DNA of 64,000 bases from NCBI GenBank assembly GCA_017962005.1, contig JAGCWE010000009.1:1-64000 (forward strand), written 5' to 3'. The notes below the pieces were generated by a model that saw only the letters and a program-made list of their open reading frames with translations, was not told where the DNA came from and did not search any database. Of this stretch, positions 27,691-35,073 are shown piece by piece. A program made the position numbers and the translations under genes. The stretch comes from Paludibacteraceae bacterium. GTDB lineage: Bacteria > Bacteroidota > Bacteroidia > Bacteroidales > Paludibacteraceae. The number at the start of each line of letters is the position of its first letter. The stretch's first letter is position 1.

Positions 27691-28622
27691 GATATTCTGA
27701 CAACAGCATCAACATCCTAACTGCCATTAGATACAAAGGAATAGGAAAAGCATGGATTGTGTCCAATTGGCGGAAGAACTTGACGGACGATGAAATAGTT
27801 GAATTCATAAACCAATCAACGAAAGGGGAACAAACTACCGTAAGTGAGTTCAACGAAGTACGTAAGAATATCATACAACGAGTGAGCCAACAGAAGGATT
27901 TTGCCGATGGTGTAGTAGGTTGGCTTGACGAAGACTACCCTTTCTGCCGTGGCAATGCCAAAAAAGGAGACTTCCCCATTGCACTTTTTTATAAAGGAGA
28001 CATCAGCCTGCTCAACAAACAACGCCGGAATGTCGCCGTTATCGGCGTTCTTAAACCGGAAGAATCCGTCATTCAACGAGAAAGACGTATGGTGTCCTCT
28101 TTGCTCAAATATGGTTATGTAATAGTTAGTGGATTGGCATTGGGCTGCGATTCCGTCGCACACATCCGGACTTTGGAAGAGAACGGCAAGACGGTTGCAG
28201 TTCTTCCTTCCCCTTTAGATAATGTCATCCCGAATCAGCATAAGGAATTGGCGCAAGAGATTGTCCAAAAAGGAGGCTTGCTGATTACCGAGTATTTCGA
28301 GGAACCCAAGTCACAAATGGAAATGCGCGGACGCTATCAGGAACGTGACAGATTGCAGGCAATGTTTAGCGATGCCATTATACTTACAGCAAGTTACGAT
28401 GTGAACAAAGATGGTAATGACAGCGGCTCACGACTGGCAATGGAATATGCAAGACAGTATCATATACCAAGATATGTAATGTATAATGAGCAAACTGATT
28501 CCTCTCATCCTCAGTTTGAATTAAACAGAAGAATTTTAAGAGAAGGAGAATCGCAGGTTCTCACACAAAATAAAATCAGTAGTCTTACCACAATGCAATC
28601 TATGACATTGGATTTTCTATAA
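27687..28622 (+). CDS. DprA-like Rossmann protein (second, divergent copy)
   Basis: A 311-residue protein. The DprA/Smf core is clear: NVAVIGVLKPEESVIQRERR (116-), VIVSGLALGCDSVAH (146-159), TVAVLPSPLDNVIP, GGLLITEY, ERDRLQAMFSDAIILTAS and SRLAMEYARQYHIP. It lacks the C-terminal winged helix of the chromosomal DprA at 14992. It also has a different 100-residue N-terminal region, and GVLKP replaces the usual GTRxx. Loss of the winged helix and tight coupling to the HAD-PRTase gene suggest it binds a nucleotide-like ligand or single-stranded DNA in a dedicated system and does not act in transformation. Such DprA/LOG-like folds recur in defence loci. Confidence 0.82.
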   Translation: MRYSDNSINILTAIRYKGIGKAWIVSNWRKNLTDDEIVEFINQSTKGEQTTVSEFNEVRKNIIQRVSQQKDFADGVVGWLDEDYPFCRGNAKKGDFPIALFYKGDISLLNKQRRNVAVIGVLKPEESVIQRERRMVSSLLKYGYVIVSGLALGCDSVAHIRTLEENGKTVAVLPSPLDNVIPNQHKELAQEIVQKGGLLITEYFEEPKSQMEMRGRYQERDRLQAMFSDAIILTASYDVNKDGNDSGSRLAMEYARQYHIPRYVMYNEQTDSSHPQFELNRRILREGESQVLTQNKISSLTTMQSMTLDFL

Positions 28623-28636
28623 AAACAACGACCTCT

Positions 28637-28672
28637 TGTGCAAATAGATTGCACAACAACGCCGTACTTTTG
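28637..28672 (+). promoter_or_regulatory. Island promoter cassette 2
   Basis: Palindrome TGTGCAA-ATAGA-TTGCACA at 28637-28655 and TACTTTTG at 28665-28672, identical to cassette 1 across more than 40 bases including the downstream GCACCGTCAAA. It drives the 42-residue acidic protein. Confidence 0.85.
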
Positions 28673-28702
28673 CACCGTCAAACAAAAAAGGAGGAAAAAA
28701 TT

Positions 28703-28831
28703 ATGTATTACAATGACTGGTGTGATGACGAATTTGCCGGAACTTATGCCCACGATGAAGCTGGGTATTCCGATGATGAAATTTGGGATATCTTCGACGG
28801 TGAACCGGATGCTTATTGGAATATTGATTGA
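28703..28831 (+). CDS. Tiny acidic protein of the island (42 residues)
   Basis: ATG at 28703 is preceded by a strong AGGAGG Shine-Dalgarno sequence, unusual in this genome, and by its own copy of the island promoter. The protein starts MYYNDWCDDEFAGTYAHDEA and continues GYSDDEIWDIFDGEPDAYWN. It has about fourteen Asp/Glu and no Lys or Arg, so it is strongly negative and aromatic-rich. No domain is recognised. Strong expression signals and charge would suit a nucleic-acid mimic, an antitoxin-like inhibitor or a regulator of the neighbouring genes; this is inference. A frame of 60 codons opens upstream, but only the 28703 start has the ribosome-binding site. Confidence 0.75.
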   Translation: MYYNDWCDDEFAGTYAHDEAGYSDDEIWDIFDGEPDAYWNID

Positions 28832-28843
28832 TTTTTTCGACGA

Positions 28844-28878
28844 GTGCAAATAGGTTGCACAACAACGCAGTACTTTTG
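28844..28878 (+). promoter_or_regulatory. Island promoter cassette 3, driving the retron RNA
   Basis: GTGCAA-ATAGG-TTGCAC at 28844-28860 and TACTTTTG at 28871-28878, with the same 16-base offset and the following CCGTCAAACAAAAAA. Transcription should start near 28884, about 20 bases before the a1 repeat. Confidence 0.8.
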
Positions 28879-28903
28879 CCCCGTCAAACAAAAAAGTGTT
28901 CTT

Positions 28904-29168
28904 TGAAAGGCTGTGCCACCAATATTGATTTAGGTGCATATTGACTTGTCAGTGTGCATCTTCGTGAACTGGCAATATGTTCTGCATATTGCAACGGCAA
29001 CCAAATTGCTGACATCGGTTCAAGTATTTCCGCGAGGAGTACGCCAAAATGTTACCACAATATCGCTTAGATGAAGTCGATATTGAGTTATATAGATTTA
29101 TATTATTGATATAAGTTATATATAATAGTCTATTCATACTCAAAGAATTGAGGTGGCATAGTCTTTCA
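28904..29168 (+). ncRNA. Probable retron msr-msd RNA with a1/a2 inverted repeat
   Basis: TGAAAGGCTGTGCCACC (28904-28920) and GGTGGCATAGTCTTTCA (29152-29168) pair over 17 consecutive positions with two G-U wobbles, enclosing about 230 bases. Inside are four stem-loops: GCAATATG/CATATTGC (28972-28992, 8 bp); GTA-TCC with a GCGA tetraloop (29024-29042); CAATATCG/CGATATTG with an inner CTT/AAG (29058-29085); and an AT-rich double stem (29088-29125). The element begins about 20 bases after a promoter start and ends 20 bases before the reverse transcriptase ATG, the standard retron layout. The branching guanosine and the msr/msd boundary are not identified. Confidence 0.8.
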
Positions 29169-29187
29169 TTGACACATTACGAATGAT

Positions 29188-30534
29188 ATGAACCAACAGA
29201 AAGCCAACATACAACAAATTATCCGCAAAGAGTTTCCGAAAATAACTACCGAGGCGGACTTGTTGCAATTACTGAATAGAATCAATTCGGAGTTGCACAA
29301 AGAGTTTTTTGCCGCCAAAGATAAAAAAGTTCCACCAATCAAACTCGCCACCCTTAAGTACTACAAAAACTATAAGGTCTCCGGCGCAAAAAGGTACAAA
29401 ACGTTTACCATAAAGAAAAAATCAGGAAAAGACCGTTTTATCAATGCTCCCGCTAAAGGTTTGAAACTAATCCAGCAGTGTCTGAATGAAATACTGCAAA
29501 CGTATTATCAAATCAATGATAACGCTTGTGGATTCATTCCTGACCGTTCCATAGTATATGGTGCTAAATTGCATACAGACAAACCTTATGTGCTGAATAT
29601 TGACCTGAAGGACTTTTTTGATACAATTACATTCCCGCGTGTTAAAAAAGTCCTCGCTCTGCCTCCGTTCAACCTTACTGGAAGCAAAGAACCTGTAGCA
29701 TATATTATTACTTCTCTCTGCTGTCACCCTAAAGCAGTTGCCAAAGTTGATGAAAACGGAGAAAAGATAACCGAAATAAAGCAAGTCCTACCGCAGGGTG
29801 CCCCTACATCGCCTATCTTGACCAATATCGTATGTCGCAATCTTGACCGTCATCTCGCCGGACTTGCCAAACGGTTCAAAGCAAATTATTCGCGCTATGC
29901 GGATGACATTACTTTCTCTGCACACAAAAACATCTTTCAGCAAGACTCCGTTTTTATGCTTGAATTGAAACGGATTATAGAAGACGAACAAGGTTTGACT
30001 ATTAACCCTGAGAAGACGAGGGTGCAATCTAAACGTCAAAGGCAGGAAGTTACAGGACTCGTTGTAAACAAGAAAGTAAATGTCCCACAACGTTATGTTA
30101 AACAATTACGCTTGTGGATACACTATTGGGAAAAATTCGACATCGAAAAAGCACAACATTTTTTCTTGCAACAATATATAACTCAGAGAGGTAACGTGAA
30201 GTCACATAAATCTCACATCGAAAATGTCATTGGCGGCAAATTGGATTATATGCGTATGGTAGTTGGCGAATCGAATCCGGCATATAAGAAACTTCGTCGA
30301 CGCTTAGACAATCTCATTCAAATCGAAGAGCATAAAAAATCTACCTCCGCACCACAACAGACATCATCGTACAAACAGAAACAATGCGCCAAAACAAATA
30401 AAGAATACATAGCTGACGGCAATGGGATTCAGTCATTATCATCGGAACAATTACCTTTCACACATAAAGATGATCTTGAAGTTTTGCTTGACGGACTGAT
30501 TAATGATCTTAGTAAAGAAAATCAATCGCTGTAA
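29188..30534 (+). CDS. Retron-type reverse transcriptase
   Basis: A 448-residue protein. Reverse transcriptase motifs run in order: CGFIPDRSIVYGAKLH (retron NAxxH position reads GAKLH, 125-129), VLNIDLKDFF (135-144), LPQGAPTSP (201-209), the catalytic YADDITFS (237-244) and the retron-typical VTG at 288-290. The basic thumb region follows to about residue 345. About 100 extra residues at the C-terminus are Gln/Ser/Lys-rich and unlike the core; most retron enzymes stop near 320-350. Using the upstream RNA as template it should make branched multicopy single-stranded DNA. The following HEPN-like gene starts 54 bases later. Confidence 0.93.
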   Translation: MNQQKANIQQIIRKEFPKITTEADLLQLLNRINSELHKEFFAAKDKKVPPIKLATLKYYKNYKVSGAKRYKTFTIKKKSGKDRFINAPAKGLKLIQQCLNEILQTYYQINDNACGFIPDRSIVYGAKLHTDKPYVLNIDLKDFFDTITFPRVKKVLALPPFNLTGSKEPVAYIITSLCCHPKAVAKVDENGEKITEIKQVLPQGAPTSPILTNIVCRNLDRHLAGLAKRFKANYSRYADDITFSAHKNIFQQDSVFMLELKRIIEDEQGLTINPEKTRVQSKRQRQEVTGLVVNKKVNVPQRYVKQLRLWIHYWEKFDIEKAQHFFLQQYITQRGNVKSHKSHIENVIGGKLDYMRMVVGESNPAYKKLRRRLDNLIQIEEHKKSTSAPQQTSSYKQKQCAKTNKEYIADGNGIQSLSSEQLPFTHKDDLEVLLDGLINDLSKENQSL

Positions 30535-30588
30535 CATTATAAAAGAACAATAACAACCCATTTGTTTAGTGCACAAAACATTTGAGTT

Positions 30589-31314
30589 ATGGATAAAGAA
30601 CAATATAAACAACGGCTTCACACGCTTGTGGAGCAACTTGCAATTCAATCCCCTGAATTGCTGAATTATTTGTGGATAGAAGTTAACGACAAGACTATTG
30701 CCAATACAACAGATACGTTTATCAAATTACAGCGTATGAATATGCGCCAAAAAGGGCGATTTTTTTATGCAGACATAGAAGATAACAAACTTAAAAATCA
30801 GCTAATTAACGATTATGCAAATATGCTGTGGTATAAATGCATTAGCGATATACCTCACATGTTTTCATATATACTTTTTCAAATGGAAAATATGCTAAAT
30901 GCGTTCATTATAGCTATTCCTGATTGTTATGAAAGCATTAAAACATCACCCGAAAAATATACATATTCTTTCTCAAATCCCAGACAGAAAAACCCCTTCA
31001 TAGTAAAGATTAAGGACTCTTTTATTAAATCAGATGGGGTCAATCAAACTCTTGAAAAAATTGGGATTTGAGGCAAATATGCATACTGGTTTGTGGAAAC
31101 AATGCAAACTGAACAATTCAAGCAATATACCCATAGCCTAGTATCTGATATTATCAATATTCGCAACTCAACAGAACATCGAAACACGCAACAAGAAATA
31201 GATACATATGCTAAAAAACAAATCAACTATTGGAAGGTAAATATAGAACCGAAATTTAGTTATATAGATATGTTTTTATCAGCCCTTCGAAATAGTATAA
31301 AGCACCACAAATAA
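30589..31314 (+). pseudogene. HEPN-like gene interrupted by an in-frame TGA
   Basis: ATG at 30589 opens a 160-residue frame (MDKEQYKQRLHTLVEQLA...) ending with TGA at 31069. The same frame continues without another stop for 80 codons to 31314. The second part holds INIRNSTEHRN, which contains RX4H, the catalytic signature of HEPN ribonucleases, followed by a helical tail ending ALRNSIKHHK. The two parts are one gene of about 241 codons carrying a nonsense codon, or one dependent on readthrough. HEPN proteins are frequent RNase toxins in defence loci, so this could be a retron-associated effector. An alternative is two separate small proteins, the second starting at the ATG at 31093 or 31102. 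The HEPN call rests on the motif alone. Confidence 0.55.
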
Positions 31315-31382
31315 TCCAACATATCCTATCATCTACATCAAAAGAAATCAATGATAACGAAAAAAATGAAATCTCCAAACGA

Positions 31383-31417
31383 GTGCAAATAGGTTGCATA
31401 GTAGCGTCGTACTTTTG
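31383..31417 (+). promoter_or_regulatory. Island promoter cassette 4
   Basis: GTGCAA-ATAGG-TTGCAT at 31383-31399 and TACTTTTG at 31410-31417, same 16-base offset as the other three. One palindrome base and several flanking bases have drifted. It drives the frameshifted gene at 31448. Confidence 0.75.
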
Positions 31418-31447
31418 CTCCATCAAAACATCAATAATCATAACATT

Positions 31448-32217
31448 ATGAACAATTACTCATCATATTCTCTTTTATATAATCCTGAGAAAGGGATGTA
31501 CTATATAAGTGGTTTACTTGAAGACAACGAAACAAAAGCGTTATCTCATACAAAAGGTGGATTCAAATCACAAACATTTGAAATCCCTGATGGCAATTTT
31601 GTTGTCAAAATTAATACGAATTTTGTATGGGATAATAGTAAGTATATGTCAGCTCTAATAAAATATAACAATGAAGATTTATTGAAAATTTAGATACAAA
31701 AAAACTATTTGTGCTGTCTGATAAATCCCTAAAAACATTCTGCGTAAATCCGAAAGATGAAGAAAATTGGCGAAAACTCTTTGAACAAATCGTCTATGTA
31801 TATAAATATCGAAATAGATATCCGACAAAGCAACAAATAGAAACTTACCTATTCGAGTTGGAATCAATACCGCAACGCGAAAGTATTGAGGTTAGAAATT
31901 ATTGGCATTCAGAGAAAACCAATATTTTGAATGATCGATTATCCATATTCCTTCTATATAGTGAAAACTTAAAAATTCTCCTTGAGCAGACAGCTAAAGT
32001 GGAATGGTTTTACGAAGAGTATAAAGAACAAGTTGTCCGTTTGTGCAGAAAATTCATACATATACTTATGAGTGAGTTTTCCGAAATGGATTTTGAAGAC
32101 GCTAAAAATAATACGAGAGAATATAGGCTTATCCAAACTTTTGATTGTATTCACAATTACTTGGAATCAAAAGGTGAGTCTGCACTTTTCTTGCCAATGT
32201 GCTTAAGACGCAAATGA
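31448..32217 (+). pseudogene. Unknown island gene with a one-base frameshift
   Basis: ATG at 31448 gives 81 residues (MNNYSSYSLLYNPEKGMYYI...) closing at 31693. A second frame, open from 31675, continues FIENLDTKKLFVLSDKSLK and runs to 32217, about 180 residues. Adding one T in the GATTTATTG stretch near 31677 joins them into a single protein of about 256 residues, which also removes the need for the GTG start at 31711. The second part is helical and charged (WRKLFEQIVYVYKYRNRYP; LLYSENLKILLEQTAKVEWF). I recognise no domain. Either it is a decayed gene, a sequencing error, or two overlapping genes. It has its own cassette promoter, so it was once part of the same regulon. Confidence 0.5.
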
Positions 32218-32277
32218 TGATTTTGACAAGAAGATGAGGGTATAGAAGAATAAACATTATACATAAAATCGAACAAC

Positions 32278-32313
32278 AAAATAGATGGTGCTTTTGCCAC
32301 GCGCCATCTATTT
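32278..32313. terminator. Terminator closing the accessory island
   Basis: AAATAGATGGTGC, a nine-base loop, GCGCCATCTATTT: a 13-bp stem with one G-U wobble, flanked by A-run and T-rich ends so it could work in both directions. A TACTTTTG box at 32331-32338 then serves the next gene. Confidence 0.75.
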
Positions 32314-32359
32314 ACATCGCACATAAACAGTACTTTTGATACGATACTAAACCCAAATT

Positions 32360-33196
32360 ATGAACCAAAAATCAATACACTTTCTGTGTCTTTTAATGCT
32401 TTTTGCTACCGCCTGTTCCAACCAACCGGCAGACCCCACCATGCCCTATAAAGTTTCTTCTAACGCTCAGTGGGTATTCAATTTGCAGCAAAGGAATCCG
32501 CTGAAGGATAGTGCTAATTACACAAGTGTATATTTTCGCTTTGATACCATTCTCAACGATTTTGAAGTAAGTGGCATTCTCTATCCTCAACCTGCCGAGA
32601 AATACGGATGGGAACCGCACGAAAGTGGTGTGCGTCTTTTCTTCCATAATCTCAAAACAGACAAGGAATACCTTTGGACTAATATGAACTATGATGAAGA
32701 AGCATATAAGCCGTATTTTATGAGCATAAACGAAACTAACATCATATATGAAAAACATTCAAAAGCATTTAAGGATGGAGATGCCTATATTTTTCATTAC
32801 GACACAACTACCTGTGAATGTTCCGACAATTCACTTCTCCCCTATGCGGAATACCAATTCTATGATGCCGATTTTGATGGCGAAGATGAATTGATTTTGG
32901 GCTATTATGTAGGCGGCCCTCACGGAAGTTCGAGTTACGATATTTATGAAATAACTGATTCAATGCTTGTAAGGAAAGAGGTAGAGGGTGAATGTTGTTT
33001 TGGGTTCGACAAAAGCACTAAATGCGATATTGAAAACAGGATCATCACAAACACTCTATATGTAGGTGCATATGCTTGGGGGGATTATGTGTATAAAGTA
33101 GACGAGAAAGGAGACATACATCGGTGGTATCACGTGTACTTTGACAGCGACACCAATCATAATATCCTCTCTGCAGACACCACTTTCTATCAATAA
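32360..33196 (+). CDS. Hypothetical lipoprotein
   Basis: A 278-residue protein with a lipoprotein signal peptide: hydrophobic FLCLLMLFATAC with lipobox FATAC (Cys about residue 19). The mature part is acidic and aromatic. Near residue 175 it has YDADFDGEDELILGYY, a DxDxDGxDE loop like those of calcium-binding VCBS/EF-hand-like repeats, followed by a Gly-Pro-His-Gly turn. No enzyme family is recognised. It probably sits in the outer membrane. Base composition is intermediate between the island and the core. Confidence 0.75.
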   Translation: MNQKSIHFLCLLMLFATACSNQPADPTMPYKVSSNAQWVFNLQQRNPLKDSANYTSVYFRFDTILNDFEVSGILYPQPAEKYGWEPHESGVRLFFHNLKTDKEYLWTNMNYDEEAYKPYFMSINETNIIYEKHSKAFKDGDAYIFHYDTTTCECSDNSLLPYAEYQFYDADFDGEDELILGYYVGGPHGSSSYDIYEITDSMLVRKEVEGECCFGFDKSTKCDIENRIITNTLYVGAYAWGDYVYKVDEKGDIHRWYHVYFDSDTNHNILSADTTFYQ

Positions 33197-33782
33197 AAGG
33201 AAATTTTCTTATTCTGCGTGATACACGGTCTACGTTACCTGCTCCGCACATCTGCTTGGCGTTTCCTCCGTTCATTGCGTCCATATGAAAGCCCAGTGGG
33301 CTTTTATGGTTGCGGGATAATGAGAGGATGATTCGGACACACATCACAAGAGCGGCCTAATATCAGTCAAAACAACCAACCAGTCGGAATCTCGAAATCC
33401 CCTTATCCCGATATAACGAAAGAGCGGTTCGTTCCGTTCGTTTGAGCAGAGCCAAATGAACTAACTCTCCATTAATCCCCTTTCTTCTTTTTCAGGGCAA
33501 TATGATTGCCTGCTCATTTTAATTGCCTGCTCAATCATTGCTGCCACGTCTCATCGCATGGCAGTTTTTGTTTCTTCCGTTTCCAGCAAACGCCCAAAAT
33601 TGCGCATTCTATTGCGCAATTCATATTTTTTGTGCAATATGTTTGCGTAATTGCATAAAAAGTAGTACTTTTACAGCGGTTTTTGGTTTCTTGCTGTAGA
33701 AGCAGATAGTGCATAAACACATGCCTCATAATACACCTCTTTTATGCCTGCGAATCAGACATTTGATTTATATATACGATAG
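33197..33782. other. Intergenic region with a hairpin and a promoter
   Basis: No gene is seen in this 586-base stretch. It holds the hairpin AAAGCCC-AGT-GGGCTTT (33288-33304) followed by TAT, a likely terminator. It also holds a promoter-like pair TTTG (33642-33645), 20 bases, TACTTTTA (33666-33673) ahead of the next gene, and short direct repeats of ATTGCCTGCTCA near 33503-33535. Confidence 0.6.
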
Positions 33783-34919
33783 ATGAACAGTATTCTTTTA
33801 ATATGCCTGTTTGCCGCCTTTTCATCAGCACTTTGTGCGGCAGAGCCTGCGCCTGATTCGGTAGTATACCGCGCCGGCAGGTGGTTCCGGTATGTGCAGT
33901 ACGGTCACTCGCTGTATGCGGATGAGCATCCCGATTTTGTGCGTATGGATTTCGGGGCTGTATCGTACTCACCCGTCACCAACTACGGGGACTATGACAA
34001 GAAGTACAGTCCGCAGATTATGGCTGTATTCGGCGGAAGAATCAGTGTGTGGGATATTGAATTGTGCCAACGGCGTTTCGGTATGAACGTGTCGCAGACT
34101 TTCAGCGCGCACCTGTGGATGGACATTTCAGAACGCACCACCTCGCCTGTTATCAACACCGACTATCGCATAGCCATACCTACTTTCACTTTTATCCACC
34201 GTTTCGGACTTACGGCAGTCAGTGACCGCCCGGACAACAGGAAGCATCCGTTTTTCAAGAACTACAGCATCCAGCTTTGTCCGTTCAAGCACGAATCGAC
34301 GCATATAGGCGACGAGATGGTTCTGCAGCGTGCCGACAAGGGATATGCCTTGCGGCGGGTGAATGTGAGTTACAACTATGCGGAAGCGGTTATTACACTC
34401 AACGAGCCGGAAGACCGCTACATAGAGAATCACACTTTCCGCTTGGGTGCGTTTGCGCTGCTCCAGCCCGGGCAGGGATGGTATTTCGTCAACAGCCGCG
34501 ACGGGGCGGTCAACAACCTTGCTTCCACGGATGACGTACACCTCAACCAGGCCGGTCAGCCGGAGCGGTACGGACCCGGCGGTATGCCGTTTGAGGTGTG
34601 GCTGCAGTACCAGTACCAGTCCGCTTGCAGCCCTCACGGTTTTCAGGCTTTGGTATCTGCCGAGGTGCGCAACCGCGCCATGTACGCTTACTCGCTCACG
34701 GAAACGGATATCGCTTCTGTGCCGCGCTATATTGCAGCTGACCCGCGGAGGTTCACCTACAGCGTTTTTGTCGGAGCGCGGTATAACATGCCGCGTTACG
34801 ACGGTTATTTCTCACGGGTATCAGTAGGTGTGCGGGCTTACCACGGGAACTGCCCGTACGGTATGTTCCGCAGTGTGGACAATTTCTCCCACGTCGGCCT
34901 GTGCATCGTATATCAGTAA
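33783..34919 (+). CDS. Outer-membrane beta-barrel-like protein, resembling DUF1207
   Basis: A 378-residue protein with a cleavable signal peptide (ILLICLFAAFSSALCAAEPAP). The rest alternates polar and aromatic/hydrophobic residues as in beta-barrels and ends in the typical terminal strand HVGLCIVYQ. The segment CPFKHESTHIGDE near residue 170 resembles the HxSxHxGDE motif of DUF1207-type barrels. Function unknown. It is upstream of kdtA, which has its own promoter, so it is probably monocistronic. Confidence 0.7.
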   Translation: MNSILLICLFAAFSSALCAAEPAPDSVVYRAGRWFRYVQYGHSLYADEHPDFVRMDFGAVSYSPVTNYGDYDKKYSPQIMAVFGGRISVWDIELCQRRFGMNVSQTFSAHLWMDISERTTSPVINTDYRIAIPTFTFIHRFGLTAVSDRPDNRKHPFFKNYSIQLCPFKHESTHIGDEMVLQRADKGYALRRVNVSYNYAEAVITLNEPEDRYIENHTFRLGAFALLQPGQGWYFVNSRDGAVNNLASTDDVHLNQAGQPERYGPGGMPFEVWLQYQYQSACSPHGFQALVSAEVRNRAMYAYSLTETDIASVPRYIAADPRRFTYSVFVGARYNMPRYDGYFSRVSVGVRAYHGNCPYGMFRSVDNFSHVGLCIVYQ

Positions 34920-34983
34920 CCGATTTCCTCCGACTGATGTGCGGGGCGTGAAGTGGAAAAACGAAGAGAAAAAGGCAAAGGTG

Positions 34984-35014
34984 TTGTCGCAATCGCAGGA
35001 AAGGTGTATTTTTG
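34984..35014 (+). promoter_or_regulatory. Promoter of kdtA
   Basis: TTGT at 34984-34987, 19-base spacer, TATTTTTG at 35007-35014. It excludes the earlier in-frame start at 35023 and supports ATG at 35074. Confidence 0.7.
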
Positions 35015-35073
35015 TGCGCTGATTGCAGGCTGTCCGCCTGCCTTCTAAGAATCCGCTGCAAAAAGACTGCCGT

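Noticed and set aside
31069..31071. Selenocysteine or programmed recoding at the TGA in the HEPN-like gene
   Set aside because: No convincing hairpin follows the TGA and nothing suggests selenium genes; a nonsense mutation or sequencing error is simpler.
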